Shown here one piece after another: positions 8,764 to 17,596 of a DNA stretch of 64,000 nucleotides. The stretch spans positions 62,001 through 126,000 of the forward strand of contig CALKHN010000028.1 of the NCBI GenBank assembly GCA_937991535.1. Direction: 5' to 3'. Source of the stretch: an uncultured Sphingobacteriales bacterium. GTDB taxonomy: Bacteria; Bacteroidota; Bacteroidia; Chitinophagales; Chitinophagaceae. The notes under the pieces were generated by a model, which was not told the origin of the DNA, did not search any database, and saw only the letters and a list, made by a program, of their open reading frames with translations. Position 1 is the stretch's first letter. Every line of letters begins with the position of its first letter. A program made the position numbers and the translations under genes.

Positions 8764-9180
8764 TTAATCTTCCCATTTCAGTGCCCCTTTCTTTATAATA
8801 TAGTAAAATCCTGCGAGAAAAAAGCCAACAAAAGCAAGCACTGCCACAAAACCTTCCCAGCCCAGTTCTCTGAAGTTTACCGCATAAGGATAAAAAAAGA
8901 TCACTTCCACATCAAACAACACAAACAATATTGCTACCAGAAAATATTTAACCGCTAGGGGCTGGCGGGCATTTCCACTGATTTCGATACCACTTTCAAA
9001 ATTATCCAGCTTTTCGGCTGTGGGTCTTTTTGGGCCCAGCCAATGCGTTACTCCCATCATAACCACTACAAATCCAACAGCAAAAAGGAGTTGCAGGGCA
9101 ATAGGAAAGTAATTAAATGAATTATTTACGTCTGTAGCCGAAGAAACCGGAAGTGACTGAAGTAAAAAATAAGGTATCAT
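8764..9180 (-). CDS. nuoA: NADH-quinone oxidoreductase subunit A
   Basis: I choose the ATG at 9180 (MIPYFLLQSLP), giving 138 residues. The longer open frame to 9309 adds 43 residues without NuoA character. The protein has three membrane helices; the family signature KRPTAEKLDNFESGIE follows the first, and LFVLFDVEVIFFYPYA matches the conserved second-helix region. NuoA is the first gene of the complex I operon, so the promoter should lie in 9181-9330; I could not identify it with confidence. Confidence 0.94.
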   Translation of the reverse strand: MIPYFLLQSLPVSSATDVNNSFNYFPIALQLLFAVGFVVVMMGVTHWLGPKRPTAEKLDNFESGIEISGNARQPLAVKYFLVAILFVLFDVEVIFFYPYAVNFRELGWEGFVAVLAFVGFFLAGFYYIIKKGALKWED

Positions 9181-9329
9181 TCTCGTCTCAAGATTACTTT
9201 TTTCAACAGTAAACGGAAGAATTGTATCTATTATTTGCCAGCCGGAACTACATTTTTCCGTTTTCTGTATTGGTATAGCATTAATCCAAAAGCAAAAATA
9301 AGGCAGCATTGCCTAATAACCATTATTTA

Positions 9330-9366
9330 ATAAAATAAAACCCCAAAACCAGTATTGATTTTGGGG
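9330..9366 (-). terminator. Rho-independent terminator after the TPR gene
   Basis: The arms CCCCAAAA (9341-9348) and TTTTGGGG (9359-9366) form a perfect 8-bp stem with a 10-base loop. On the minus strand it is followed by TTTTATTTTATT. It lies 28 bases past the stop of the TPR gene and separates that unit from the nuo operon. Confidence 0.8.
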
Positions 9367-9394
9367 TCATGTATATATAAATAGTTATATCAAC

Positions 9395-11086
9395 TCACTT
9401 TCGGGAGGGTTTGGCTGTTGCACCACTTTTCTTTGAGCTATCCGCCCTGGGTTGTGGCCTGTCTAATGCCTTTTGCAATATGTCTCGGTTGTTCTTTGCA
9501 TCGGTATTGTTTGGATCCAGGCTGATCATTTTATCAAGATAAAAAATTGCCTTCTCATAGTCCTTTAAAGTGTTGGCGTTATAACCTGCCAGGTATCCGT
9601 AAGCCAATGTTAAAGCAGATTTATTCTTCACCGAATCAACGCCCGCAATTTCTATAAATTTGTTAGCATCTTCAACCGGGGCCTCAGAAAGTACTCCTGA
9701 AGCTGCACCACTGGTATCTGCCATCCATTTTGTGCGGAAGCCGCCATAATAACCCTGCATATCATCGGGATATTTTTGCTTGTACAAATTGAATACGCTG
9801 TCGGCTGTCTGGTATTTTTCACCATAAAAATTCTCCCATCCTGCATAAAAGAGTTCGGTTTTTCCATAGCCGGTATCAATAGACAAAATTTTGGTTAGCC
9901 AATCGGCAGACTTAGCTCTGTTCTGTATTTTTTTATACATATCAGATGCCGCTTTAGCATATTCAACCTTGTTTTTGAGAAGGGTGTCTATTGCGATCGC
10001 CTTGTTAAAATAGCTGTCGGCCTGATCAAGTTTATCGGGGAATTTCGCCGATATCTGAGCCATTTTAACATAGTTGTCGGGCAAAAACAGTGAAGAATCT
10101 CCTTTTGAAAAAAACAGTTCCATATTCTGAAGCGCATTAACAGAGTCGCCCAGCTTATCGTAGGCATAGGCTTTTACGCGGTACAATTTCGGGCTTGCTT
10201 TTTCGCCGTCTTTCTGCAACTTCTCATCTGCTTTGGCAATGGCGCCTTTAAAGTCGCCGGAAGCATATACCAGGCTAATTTCTTCCGCTTCAACTGAAGG
10301 TGTAAAATCGGTATTGGCCTTATACTTTGCAAAATAGTCCCTGGCTTTGTTTACATCGCGTGAATACCAATAGGTATATAAATCATAATAGGCAGGTGCA
10401 TACGCGGGATCCAAAGCAATGGCCTGCTCAAAATGTTTGAGAAATATATTGGCCTGCTCCTGTCCCTGCGTAACATATATTTTCCCAATCTTATATTCCG
10501 CTTCTGCCAGTTTATCATCGAGCGTAAGCGCATTTTGGTAAGCCGTTACCGCGGCGCCGCCATCCAGTAATTTACGGTACGCGTCACCCATGTTAATGTA
10601 AACGAAAGGTTCTTTAAACCTTTTTACCTCGGTTGCCTGTTTTAATTTTTCTATTGCATACCTGGCATCCCCGTCGGGAACATCCGCATTAGCACGGCCT
10701 ACGGCATTCAAAATGTCTATATCCCTGCCTTTGGTGAGGCTGATAGCCGTTTCAAAACGCTGCCGCGCATCATTGCCCTTATGCTCAAGCAACTCAACAT
10801 GGCCCATCCCCACCAGCAATAAAGGTTCACTGCCTTTAGCCTGCAAAGCCGTTTGATACACTTTTTTTGCACCAGCAATATCATTTAACTCAATCAATGT
10901 CTGCCCCAACCAATAAGCGGCATTCACGTCATCGGGTTTTGCTGCAAGTGCTTTTTCAAGCGTTTCTTTTGCGCTAGTGTACTTTTCGTAGTAAAAGAAC
11001 TTTCTTCCGTCCTCCACTGATTGCGCAAAAGCAGCATTGCACAGTAAAACAGCCGCTACCATAAATCTGATTGTGTGCTTCATCAT
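9395..11086 (-). CDS. Tetratricopeptide repeat protein, exported
   Basis: The 563-residue protein starts with a signal peptide (MMKHTIRFMVAAVLLCNAAFAQS) and then consists of TPR-like helical pairs. Clear examples are AKPDDVNAAYWLGQTLIELN, LTLDDKLAEAEYKIGKIYV and LDPAYAPAYYDLYTYWYSR, and one more near the C-terminus (KAIFYLDKMISLDPNNTDAK). It should be a periplasmic scaffold for protein contacts. It is last in a minus-strand run after the PstS-like lipoprotein (46-base gap) and tonB, and is followed by a terminator. In Bacteroidota a TPR protein often sits with TonB and a PstS-like protein, which suggests a joint role at the envelope. The specific partner is unknown. Confidence 0.85.
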   Translation of the reverse strand: MMKHTIRFMVAAVLLCNAAFAQSVEDGRKFFYYEKYTSAKETLEKALAAKPDDVNAAYWLGQTLIELNDIAGAKKVYQTALQAKGSEPLLLVGMGHVELLEHKGNDARQRFETAISLTKGRDIDILNAVGRANADVPDGDARYAIEKLKQATEVKRFKEPFVYINMGDAYRKLLDGGAAVTAYQNALTLDDKLAEAEYKIGKIYVTQGQEQANIFLKHFEQAIALDPAYAPAYYDLYTYWYSRDVNKARDYFAKYKANTDFTPSVEAEEISLVYASGDFKGAIAKADEKLQKDGEKASPKLYRVKAYAYDKLGDSVNALQNMELFFSKGDSSLFLPDNYVKMAQISAKFPDKLDQADSYFNKAIAIDTLLKNKVEYAKAASDMYKKIQNRAKSADWLTKILSIDTGYGKTELFYAGWENFYGEKYQTADSVFNLYKQKYPDDMQGYYGGFRTKWMADTSGAASGVLSEAPVEDANKFIEIAGVDSVKNKSALTLAYGYLAGYNANTLKDYEKAIFYLDKMISLDPNNTDAKNNRDILQKALDRPQPRADSSKKSGATAKPSRK

Positions 11087-11132
11087 TTTCGATTTGAAAT
11101 TTTGGTTTTGGTAAATAAATATATTAAAAATA

Positions 11133-12077
11133 TTATTCTTCTTTAATTTGAGCTGCCCTTATTGTAAAATCCATGTTTGACGGAACAAGATAAGCCCTTT
11201 GAAAAATAAGTTGTCCTTTTTCGTTCTTTAAAAAATTGGTAAATCCCCTCCCCAGCCCGCTATAGTTTTCCTTTACAATATAATACAAACCACGTACCAT
11301 AGGATATCTTTTCGTTGCAATATTGGCCTGGTAAGGTTTTACAAATTTACCCGGATCGTTTCTTGCTTCAATCGAGGCCACCCTTACCTGTGTGAGAAAA
11401 GCCAGTTGCTGTTTGTCTTCGGGATTCCCTATCCAGCTTACGCCTATAAAACCAATAGCATGTTCATTGCCTGCCACATAGTCAATTACACCCTGGCTGG
11501 TTTTTGCGGCGGTTACTTCGGGCGACAGAGGCTGGCCTTTAAGTACAGAGTCAATCATAAAGCGAACTGTACTGGTGGCGGCGTTGCCATCGAGTACAGG
11601 ATTAAGTTTGTAGCCGCTGGTTCCATTCATCAAAGACCTGATTTCTCCCATGGTAAAAAGCGAATCAGTCGCTTTATTATTCACGATAACGGATATAGCG
11701 TCAGACGCAATTTTTCCCCAGAAAGGTGCAAATCTCAGACTATCCTTCAGCGATTTAACTTCTTCTTCACTTAACCCACGGGTAACGATTACCATCCGGA
11801 TACTATCGTTCAGCAAATCTTTTAAACATTCCGCTTCAGCCTTATAATGCGGAATGATGGTTGCTTCCGGAAACTGAGACATAAAAACCCTGATCTGGGA
11901 ATCAATGATAGGCTTAAAAGACTCATCCACACTAATATGAATAGTGCCCGATTTGAGATCATCATTGCCGGAAATTGCTTTTCTGCTTCCACCATCATTG
12001 CAGCTTACCAGCGCTACCAGAAGCAGCACATAAATTCCAGGACCTAACATATTATAAATCTGTCGTATGTATTTCAT
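11133..12077 (-). CDS. PstS-like periplasmic phosphate-binding-type lipoprotein
   Basis: I place the start at 12077 (MKYIRQIYNML), giving 314 residues; this ATG overlaps the TGA stop of the upstream gene (ATGA). A hydrophobic leader ends in the lipobox LVSC near residue 26, so the protein is probably a lipoprotein. The remainder looks like a type 2 periplasmic binding protein of the PstS kind, with GTIHISVDESFKPIIDSQI at the start and TKRYPMVRGLYYIVKENYSG near the end. No pstC, pstA or pstB lies nearby, so classical phosphate ABC transport is not indicated. Its neighbours are TonB and a TPR protein. Confidence 0.8.
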   Translation of the reverse strand: MKYIRQIYNMLGPGIYVLLLVALVSCNDGGSRKAISGNDDLKSGTIHISVDESFKPIIDSQIRVFMSQFPEATIIPHYKAEAECLKDLLNDSIRMVIVTRGLSEEEVKSLKDSLRFAPFWGKIASDAISVIVNNKATDSLFTMGEIRSLMNGTSGYKLNPVLDGNAATSTVRFMIDSVLKGQPLSPEVTAAKTSQGVIDYVAGNEHAIGFIGVSWIGNPEDKQQLAFLTQVRVASIEARNDPGKFVKPYQANIATKRYPMVRGLYYIVKENYSGLGRGFTNFLKNEKGQLIFQRAYLVPSNMDFTIRAAQIKEE

Positions 12078-12319
12078 TTTCTTAGATATTTCCGCTGATA
12101 CCCCCTGTATAATCTGAATAACCCGTAAGCTATTCCCAGGCACCCAAAAATGATATCAATTAATGCGTCGCTTTTCATCCACTCAATACCCAATCTCTTA
12201 TTAAACAGAAAAAACAGACCTAATCCCAACCATAGTATGCCCATAGCATAATCATAAATGGAATGAAAAAAGGAACTCCTTTTTCGTTTTTGTTCCTCCC
12301 AGTTTTGTTGTACCGACAT
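12074..12319 (-). CDS. Small two-helix membrane protein
   Basis: The 81-residue protein has two hydrophobic stretches, about residues 24-40 (YAMGILWLGLGLFFLF) and 50-66 (ALIDIIFGCLGIAYGLF), with a basic C-terminus (RGYQRKYLRK). I do not recognise a named family. Its stop overlaps the start of the PstS-like gene by four bases, and tonB lies 85 bases upstream, so it is probably cotranscribed with both. It may be an inner-membrane accessory of the TonB/PstS/TPR group; that is inference from position. Confidence 0.75.
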   Translation of the reverse strand: MSVQQNWEEQKRKRSSFFHSIYDYAMGILWLGLGLFFLFNKRLGIEWMKSDALIDIIFGCLGIAYGLFRLYRGYQRKYLRK

Positions 12320-12404
12320 CAGCCAAAGTTTTAGGGAGTGGGCAAGTTAACAAATCCTTTTATAAATGCCACAACTACACCTATTAAAAATTGATGAAAC
12401 ATTT

Positions 12405-13220
12405 TTATTGTGCAGTCGCAAAAGTTACAGGCTGCACAAAATACATGGCTACGGCACGGCCATTTTTCCTGGCTGGTTTCCACCTGGGCATTTTATTCAA
12501 CGCTTCTATCACCTGCTGGTCAATCTTTTCCCCGCCCGACTGAATAACTTTAAAATTCTCAATACTGCCATCCTCAGTTACTACAAATTGTATGCGCAGC
12601 TTTACCGTTTCGCTATTATCATTTCCAATATGGCGCAGGCGCGTCCGCAAAAATCGCATCATGGCTTTTAGCCCGCCGGGATATGTTGCGGCTTCATCTA
12701 CGCTGGTGCTTTCAAAAGGCGCTGTATATGCTTCTGCTGTTTCTCCTTTACCGGCATCCGCAGGCTGACCTGCAAGGGGCGGCTGTGTAATATCACCTGA
12801 AGAAGGTGCATCTATAGTAGCCAAAGCCACTTGTTTATCAACCATGGCGTCTATATCCGGAACGGGTTCTTCAATTATTTCTGCCGGCGGAACAATTTTA
12901 ATGGTAGCAAAATGCTGCGATACCGCCTGCTTTGGAACTGGTGAAGCTTTGGGGGGCGGCGGATAAAGCTCAATGGGTTTCATTGGAGGTAAAGGCTTTA
13001 TGGGTGGGTGATCCGGGATAGTAAAGATATCTGCCGATGCTTTTTCACCATAGTATCCGGAAGCAAACAGCAACATTCCAATTAATGCGAACACAGATGT
13101 TAATGCCGTTAAAAGGTACTGGTTATAATGGCGCCGTATGTAGTAAGCTCCGTATGTTTTGTTGCGGTTCTCAAAAAGAATGTCTAACACATCGCTTTGC
13201 AGTATGTATTCGGGTTTCAT
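12405..13220 (-). CDS. tonB: Energy transducer TonB
   Basis: This 271-residue protein has the layout of a Bacteroidota TonB. The cytoplasmic N-terminus carries LDILFENRNKTYGAYYIRRH, a motif of these TonB proteins. One membrane helix follows (about residues 35-53), then a proline-rich periplasmic linker (KPLPPMKPIELYPPPPKASP) and a C-terminal TonB domain (about 180-271) with YPGGLKAMMRFL and MPRWKPARKNGRAVAMYF. It would pass the proton-motive force to outer-membrane receptors. ExbB and ExbD are not adjacent, so the motor must be encoded elsewhere. Confidence 0.93.
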   Translation of the reverse strand: MKPEYILQSDVLDILFENRNKTYGAYYIRRHYNQYLLTALTSVFALIGMLLFASGYYGEKASADIFTIPDHPPIKPLPPMKPIELYPPPPKASPVPKQAVSQHFATIKIVPPAEIIEEPVPDIDAMVDKQVALATIDAPSSGDITQPPLAGQPADAGKGETAEAYTAPFESTSVDEAATYPGGLKAMMRFLRTRLRHIGNDNSETVKLRIQFVVTEDGSIENFKVIQSGGEKIDQQVIEALNKMPRWKPARKNGRAVAMYFVQPVTFATAQ

Positions 13221-13433
13221 AAAAACAATTTGTTGTGAGCAATTGAAGTTTCACAACAGGGCCCTGTAACAGCAATAAGATGCGGATAAAAAAAGATTCC
13301 ATAAATGAGAGTACTAAGTGCGGGCGACTTGAAATGCATCAGGTGTACCATTACCCTCAAAACCAATATAAGCTATCAGGTTATTTTTTCTTTGTTACGT
13401 TTTGCCGTAAAAGGAAAGAGAATGTAAAGGGTG

Positions 13434-13518
13434 TATTCCAAATTGTCGCCGGTTGGTGGAGACACCAACCGGGGTGTCCGCCGTGGGCGGTGTCTTCACC
13501 GCCCGCATGAAGCAAAGC
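13434..13518. repeat. Paired-hairpin intergenic repeat, copy 1
   Basis: Two perfect hairpins stand close together. The first is CCGGTTGGTG-GAGA-CACCAACCGG and the second GGGCGGTG-TCTT-CACCGCCC. Shared flanks (ATTCCAAATTGTCGCCGG before, AGCAAAGC after) show that the whole unit of about 85 bases is repeated at 47342-47426. The 392-base gap 13221-13612 holds no convincing gene; the only frame across it (13280-13510) is read mostly through this repeat. Confidence 0.8.
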
Positions 13519-13612
13519 GGCGCCATCAACGGTAAGCCAACATCTGCATATGGTTATAAAGTAAAACCTGGTTTACTTTAACAACCGGGTTAACAATAAT
13601 AAGATCCTCATC

Positions 13613-14272
13613 CTACTGTTTAATCACTTTTCCACTGCCACTGATATCATTGTTTACAGTACCGGGATCACCTTTATAATATACACTGCCGCTGCCGTTA
13701 ATTTTTACTTCAAGCTTTTTATCAACCGTTATTTTTGCCTTCCCGCTCCCCGAAATAGCAATATCGGCATTTTGGGAAGTAAAGCCGAAGCTATCAAAAT
13801 TGCCGCTTCCCGAACTGCGCAACATAAAATTTTCTGCAGTTCCTTTTTCAACGGTTATATCTGCCGAGCCCGACATGTACACATCAAAATTTGTGCTGTT
13901 GGCGAATTCACCTACGACATGCATATTGCCGCTACCGCTTGACGTTAAACCTGTTATTGCCGGCATCGTAATAAATACTTCGGAATTGTCGTTGCGTACA
14001 TTCCTTGTATTTTCATACCGAACGGATAAGGCGCCGTTTTCTACTGTCGTTTTAAGATAAGGCAGCAGGTTGGCATAGCCTTTTACTTTAACTTCAAAAT
14101 TTGTTCCCTGTACAATATGAATGGTGGTGGAACCTTGCGTTGCCACCCTGGTAAATGCATTTACGTCCCGTTCCTGGGTTTGCACAGTGCCATCGCCGGT
14201 AAGCGATTCTTTTTTACAGGATGCCATAGTTGCGGTAAAGGCAGCGAGAAAAAAAATAAACTTCACTTTCAT
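13613..14272 (-). CDS. Head GIN domain (DUF2807) lipoprotein
   Basis: The start at 14272 (MKVKFIFFLAAFTATMASC) gives 219 residues with a lipobox MASC, so an outer-envelope lipoprotein is likely. The body is the glycine/serine-rich right-handed beta structure of DUF2807, with repeated turns such as SSGSGNMHV, MSGSADITV, SSGSGNFDS and ISGSGKAKITV. The domain has an unknown function and is common in Bacteroidota. It is monocistronic on the minus strand as far as can be seen; the upstream 195 bases contain no other gene. Confidence 0.9.
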   Translation of the reverse strand: MKVKFIFFLAAFTATMASCKKESLTGDGTVQTQERDVNAFTRVATQGSTTIHIVQGTNFEVKVKGYANLLPYLKTTVENGALSVRYENTRNVRNDNSEVFITMPAITGLTSSGSGNMHVVGEFANSTNFDVYMSGSADITVEKGTAENFMLRSSGSGNFDSFGFTSQNADIAISGSGKAKITVDKKLEVKINGSGSVYYKGDPGTVNNDISGSGKVIKQ

Positions 14273-14467
14273 TGTTTGTTTTTTAAGAAAATAATTAAGC
14301 TGCTGGTCTCTGCTACATGACCGCAATCATTGTTGAATCGTTTCAACGAATCTTTTAAACTACATGGACGGAAAAAAAAAACGGATAAATGTAAATACCA
14401 GACAGGATTCTTTAATCTACAGCCATCCTCAAATTTTGTATGATGTGCAACATACTTTCCCGAAAAT

Positions 14468-15538
14468 TTATGGAGTTTGGTCTTTGATGGAAATATTCAC
14501 ATCCGATGTAACCGTGGTAATGGCAGTACCGGGGGCTTTGGTTAAATGCAGCTTTTTTTCCATGAAGTTTTCAACAGCCTGCTGAACGCCCAGCAAATCC
14601 CTGGATCTTATATAGCTTCCCAACACATGATTACCGGCATTGGGCATGGCCTGCTTTACTTTTTCTTCTTTAGCTGTACCCAGCTCATCAAACATTTTCA
14701 GCATAGCCGGCACACTTACTACACTGTCCTGGTGCACTTCATCTTTATAATAATACAGCATCAGCAGCGGCTGTTTTACTTTTTTAAATGTTTCAGCAGT
14801 CATGGTAGTTTCAAGATATTCTTCCAGTTGCACAGCAGCATCAAGCGGGTATTTGCTGTACCAGTATTGCTTATATACAGGGCGATCATCCGTCGAAGTA
14901 ACACAATCGCTTCCTGTAACAAAAGATGCGATCTGCAGCCCCCAGGGATCATTCAGCAACCATGCCTTATCGTTGTTAATAGCAATATTAGGACTCAGCA
15001 ACACCAATGCATACACGTCATCGGGGTAAGTGGCTGCCAGTTGCAGTGCATTGGTTCCCCCTGTTGATGTTCCCATCAGTATTAGCTTTTCACCCAATTG
15101 CTTTCCTATTGCCAAAGCCTCGCGGGCACTTTCCCAATATCCCGAAGCCGTAAAATTTTTCATTGGAGCAATAGTATCTATACCATGCTCCGCGAGTCTC
15201 GACAAATAAAGGTTGCAGCCAAAGGCCCGGGCAATATTGGTATGCACGGGATATCCTTCTTCCTGCGATGCCGAAAACCCATGCAGGTAAACAATGGCAT
15301 ACGCGGTTTTGGCTTTAAGGGAATCATTATACCATACTATCCGGGCCTGGTTATTGGGTTTGAGTGTATGCGCGGTTTCCTTTCGGCTAATATATTCTTC
15401 GAGCCCGGTTGCAGTTTGAGGAACCACGGGCATAGCCGAACTATATACCGGAGTTGAGGGGCGCGGTCCAAGGAAGTATGCAATCATCAGCAGTACTATA
15501 ACAGTAAGGAATAAGCGAAATGACTTTTTTCTGAGCAT
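14468..15538 (-). CDS. Alpha/beta hydrolase, membrane-anchored
   Basis: I choose the ATG at 15538 (MLRKKSFRLF); the open frame continues 113 codons upstream but that part is unlike the family and covers the FabH-like gene start. The 356-residue protein has an N-terminal signal anchor (residues 8-24). A hydrolase fold follows with oxyanion motif HGF (86-88), nucleophile elbow GTSTGG with Ser158, probable Asp266 (KDEVH) and His304 (GNHVLG). The substrate is unknown; carboxylesterase or lipase-like activity is plausible. It diverges from the FabH-like gene with 217 bases between the starts. Confidence 0.88.
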   Translation of the reverse strand: MLRKKSFRLFLTVIVLLMIAYFLGPRPSTPVYSSAMPVVPQTATGLEEYISRKETAHTLKPNNQARIVWYNDSLKAKTAYAIVYLHGFSASQEEGYPVHTNIARAFGCNLYLSRLAEHGIDTIAPMKNFTASGYWESAREALAIGKQLGEKLILMGTSTGGTNALQLAATYPDDVYALVLLSPNIAINNDKAWLLNDPWGLQIASFVTGSDCVTSTDDRPVYKQYWYSKYPLDAAVQLEEYLETTMTAETFKKVKQPLLMLYYYKDEVHQDSVVSVPAMLKMFDELGTAKEEKVKQAMPNAGNHVLGSYIRSRDLLGVQQAVENFMEKKLHLTKAPGTAITTVTSDVNISIKDQTP

Positions 15539-15755
15539 ACAGATACTTCGCAGAATGATAAAAGGTTTACCGGGCGCTAATCTACAACATTCGGTGCTGA
15601 AAATATAATTGCAATATAACCTGCAGGGTTTGCAAATGGTGATGCAGATCTTGCAGATCCTTTTATTGCAGCCAATTGAACCCTGTTTAAAAATATGATC
15701 AAAAAAACAGTGTATATACCTTTTTTTTGTAATCTTGGTAAAGAATCTGTACAGA

Positions 15756-16859
15756 ATGACCGAAAACCAGGAAAGGAATAATAAAAATAAGGGAGCCGCA
15801 TTTGCAGCCACAGGCAGCTTTATACCCAACATAACAATTCCCAACGAAGCATTTTTAACTTCACAGTTTTTCAACACAGACGGTACTCCTGTTGAGAAAG
15901 AACCACAAAAAATAATTGATAAATTTAAAGAGATTACCGGTATAGCCGAGCGCCGTTACGGAACCAACAATCAAAAAGCTTCCGACCTGGGTTTTCTTTC
16001 GGCAGCGGCCGCACTGAACAATTCAGGCATTGATAAAGAAAAGCTGGATTACATCATAGTAGCGCACAATTTTGGCGACATAACATATGGCTCCAACCGT
16101 ACGGATATGGTTCCCACACTTGCATCCCGAATAAAACACAGACTACAGATACAAAACCCTGATTGCGTTGCATACGATTTACCCTTTGGTTGTCCTGGCT
16201 GGCTGGAAGGAATAATACAAGCCAATTATTTTATCCGGTCTGGCGATGCCAGGTATTGCATGGTAATTGGTACTGAAATGTTATCAAGAGTTATAGATCC
16301 GCACGACAGGGATTCGATGTTATACAGCGACGGCAGCGGCGCCGTTATTATGTATAGGGGCACAAATACTACGGAGGCGGGTATTCTTTCTCATAAAACA
16401 CAAACGCATGCCCTGGATCATGCCATGCTACTGAAAATGGGGCGATCCTATTCCCCCGCTGCAGCAAACGACGAGAACATTTATCTTAAAATGAAAGGAA
16501 GGAAATTGTATGAATTTGCTTTAACCCAGGTTCCGCTGGTCATTAAAGCGGCATTAGACAAAGCTAAACTTCATATTCGTGATATTAACAAAGTATTGAT
16601 TCACCAGGCCAACGAGAAGATGGATGTGGCAATACTGGAGCGGTTGTTTAAGCTGTACAACGAGGAGAAGATACCCGAAAACCTGATGCCCATGACCATT
16701 TCCACTCTGGGAAACAATTCCGTTGCCACTATACCCATATTATTAGACCTGATCCTAAAAGGGAAACTAAAAAATCATCAGCTCAGCCGCGGAGATAAGG
16801 CCATATTTGCTTCAGTTGGCGCGGGAATGAACATCAACGCCCTTGTTTACCAGTTCTAA
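15756..16859 (+). CDS. 3-oxoacyl-ACP synthase III family protein
   Basis: The start at 15756 (MTENQERNNK) gives 367 residues. It has the thiolase-fold KAS III triad: Cys146 in FGCPGWLEG, His283 in LIHQANEKM and Asn320 or 321 in TLGNNSVATIP. KAS III condenses an acyl-CoA with malonyl-ACP, either to start fatty acid synthesis or to build specialised lipids. It is longer than the housekeeping FabH (about 317-330 residues) and has an insertion near 215-250. No other fatty-acid genes are adjacent, so a specialised role is possible. It diverges from an alpha/beta hydrolase gene. Confidence 0.88.
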   Translation: MTENQERNNKNKGAAFAATGSFIPNITIPNEAFLTSQFFNTDGTPVEKEPQKIIDKFKEITGIAERRYGTNNQKASDLGFLSAAAALNNSGIDKEKLDYIIVAHNFGDITYGSNRTDMVPTLASRIKHRLQIQNPDCVAYDLPFGCPGWLEGIIQANYFIRSGDARYCMVIGTEMLSRVIDPHDRDSMLYSDGSGAVIMYRGTNTTEAGILSHKTQTHALDHAMLLKMGRSYSPAAANDENIYLKMKGRKLYEFALTQVPLVIKAALDKAKLHIRDINKVLIHQANEKMDVAILERLFKLYNEEKIPENLMPMTISTLGNNSVATIPILLDLILKGKLKNHQLSRGDKAIFASVGAGMNINALVYQF

Positions 16860-17063
16860 AAATATTCTTTTTCAAATATTTAATTCTATTTAAACTGCAG
16901 AATAGGGAGGTTTCATTTTAAAAGCATACCTTTATTAACGACTTGAATTAAAGCATACGCATTTGAATGTATATTCTGTACAGCTTACACCGTTGTATTT
17001 GTCTATTCTTCTGTACATTATGCTCTTCTTACAGGTTGATTAATAACATTTTAATGTAAAAGT

Positions 17064-17354
17064 ATGAACATGTACGTTTCGAATTTAAGTTTTCATACAA
17101 CTGATGAAGACTTAAAAAATTTATTCAGCGATTTCGGTGAAGTTTCTTCTGCGAAAGTAATTACCGACAGAGAAACCGGCCGTTCACGCGGATTTGGTTT
17201 CGTGGAAATGCCAGAAGAAGCAGATGCAAAAAAGGCTATGGAAGAACTGGATGGCAAAGATATCGAAGGCAGGGCGCTTTCTGTTACCGTAGCCCGTCCT
17301 AAAGAGCAACGCTCTGGTGGCGGTTCGTTTTCGCAGAATCGTAAAAGATGGTAA
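17064..17354 (+). CDS. RRM-domain RNA-binding protein
   Basis: The 96-residue protein is one RNA-recognition motif plus a short Gly/Ser/Arg-rich tail. RNP2 is MYVSNL (residues 3-8) and RNP1 is RGFGFVEM (42-49). Such small RRM proteins are frequent in Bacteroidota and cyanobacteria and bind single-stranded RNA. The 204-base upstream region holds no gene and may be a long leader. A strong terminator follows 30 bases after the stop, so it is a single-gene unit. Confidence 0.95.
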   Translation: MNMYVSNLSFHTTDEDLKNLFSDFGEVSSAKVITDRETGRSRGFGFVEMPEEADAKKAMEELDGKDIEGRALSVTVARPKEQRSGGGSFSQNRKRW

Positions 17355-17384
17355 ACTGATTCAACGTTATAAATCAGATCACAA

Positions 17385-17420
17385 TACCCGGACAATTAAT
17401 AATTTGTCCGGGTATTTTTT
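17385..17420 (+). terminator. Rho-independent terminator of the RRM gene
   Basis: The arms TACCCGGACAA and TTGTCCGGGTA form a near-perfect GC-rich stem with an AT-rich loop. The descending arm is followed by TTTTTTTAC at the 3' side. It lies directly downstream of the RRM gene and before the small exported ORF. Confidence 0.88.
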
Positions 17421-17455
17421 TACCTCGACGCCCCATTGCACCTCGCTTAAAAAAA

Positions 17456-17596
17456 ATGATTATGAAATACCTCCTTGCTTTAGCGCTTATTATTGCATTC
17501 TGCCCGGCTTTTTCGCAAAACAGTAAAATAGCGTTCGGATCTCAGTACAATCAGCATTGCGCAGTTATTGCACTTTCTTACCGCTTGTGTCAATAA
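17456..17596 (+). CDS. Possible 46-residue secreted peptide or truncated gene
   Basis: This frame begins MIMKYLLALALIIAFCPAFS, a convincing signal peptide with a predicted cut after FSQ. About 26 mature residues follow, including two cysteines (QHCAVIALSYRLCQ). The last 32 bases overlap the 3' end of the convergent YihY gene. It may be a genuine small exported protein, or the first exon-like remnant of a larger gene cut off here. No homologous family is recognised, so function is unknown. Confidence 0.4.
   Translation: MIMKYLLALALIIAFCPAFSQNSKIAFGSQYNQHCAVIALSYRLCQ

Noticed and set aside
9293..9300. TATTTTTG as a Bacteroidota -7 promoter element for nuoA
   Set aside because: No TTG -33 element is found at the right distance, so the site is not listed as a promoter.
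9181..9309. A 43-residue N-terminal extension of NuoA
   Set aside because: The residues do not look like NuoA, and the ATG at 9180 gives the usual length.
13280..13510. A 76-codon plus-strand frame between the DUF2807 and tonB genes
   Set aside because: Half of it is read through the paired-hairpin repeat, it has no family character and no start signal; treated as non-coding.
15539..15877. A 113-codon extension of the alpha/beta hydrolase
   Set aside because: It would overlap the divergent FabH-like start region and is unlike any hydrolase N-terminus; the signal anchor starts at 15538.
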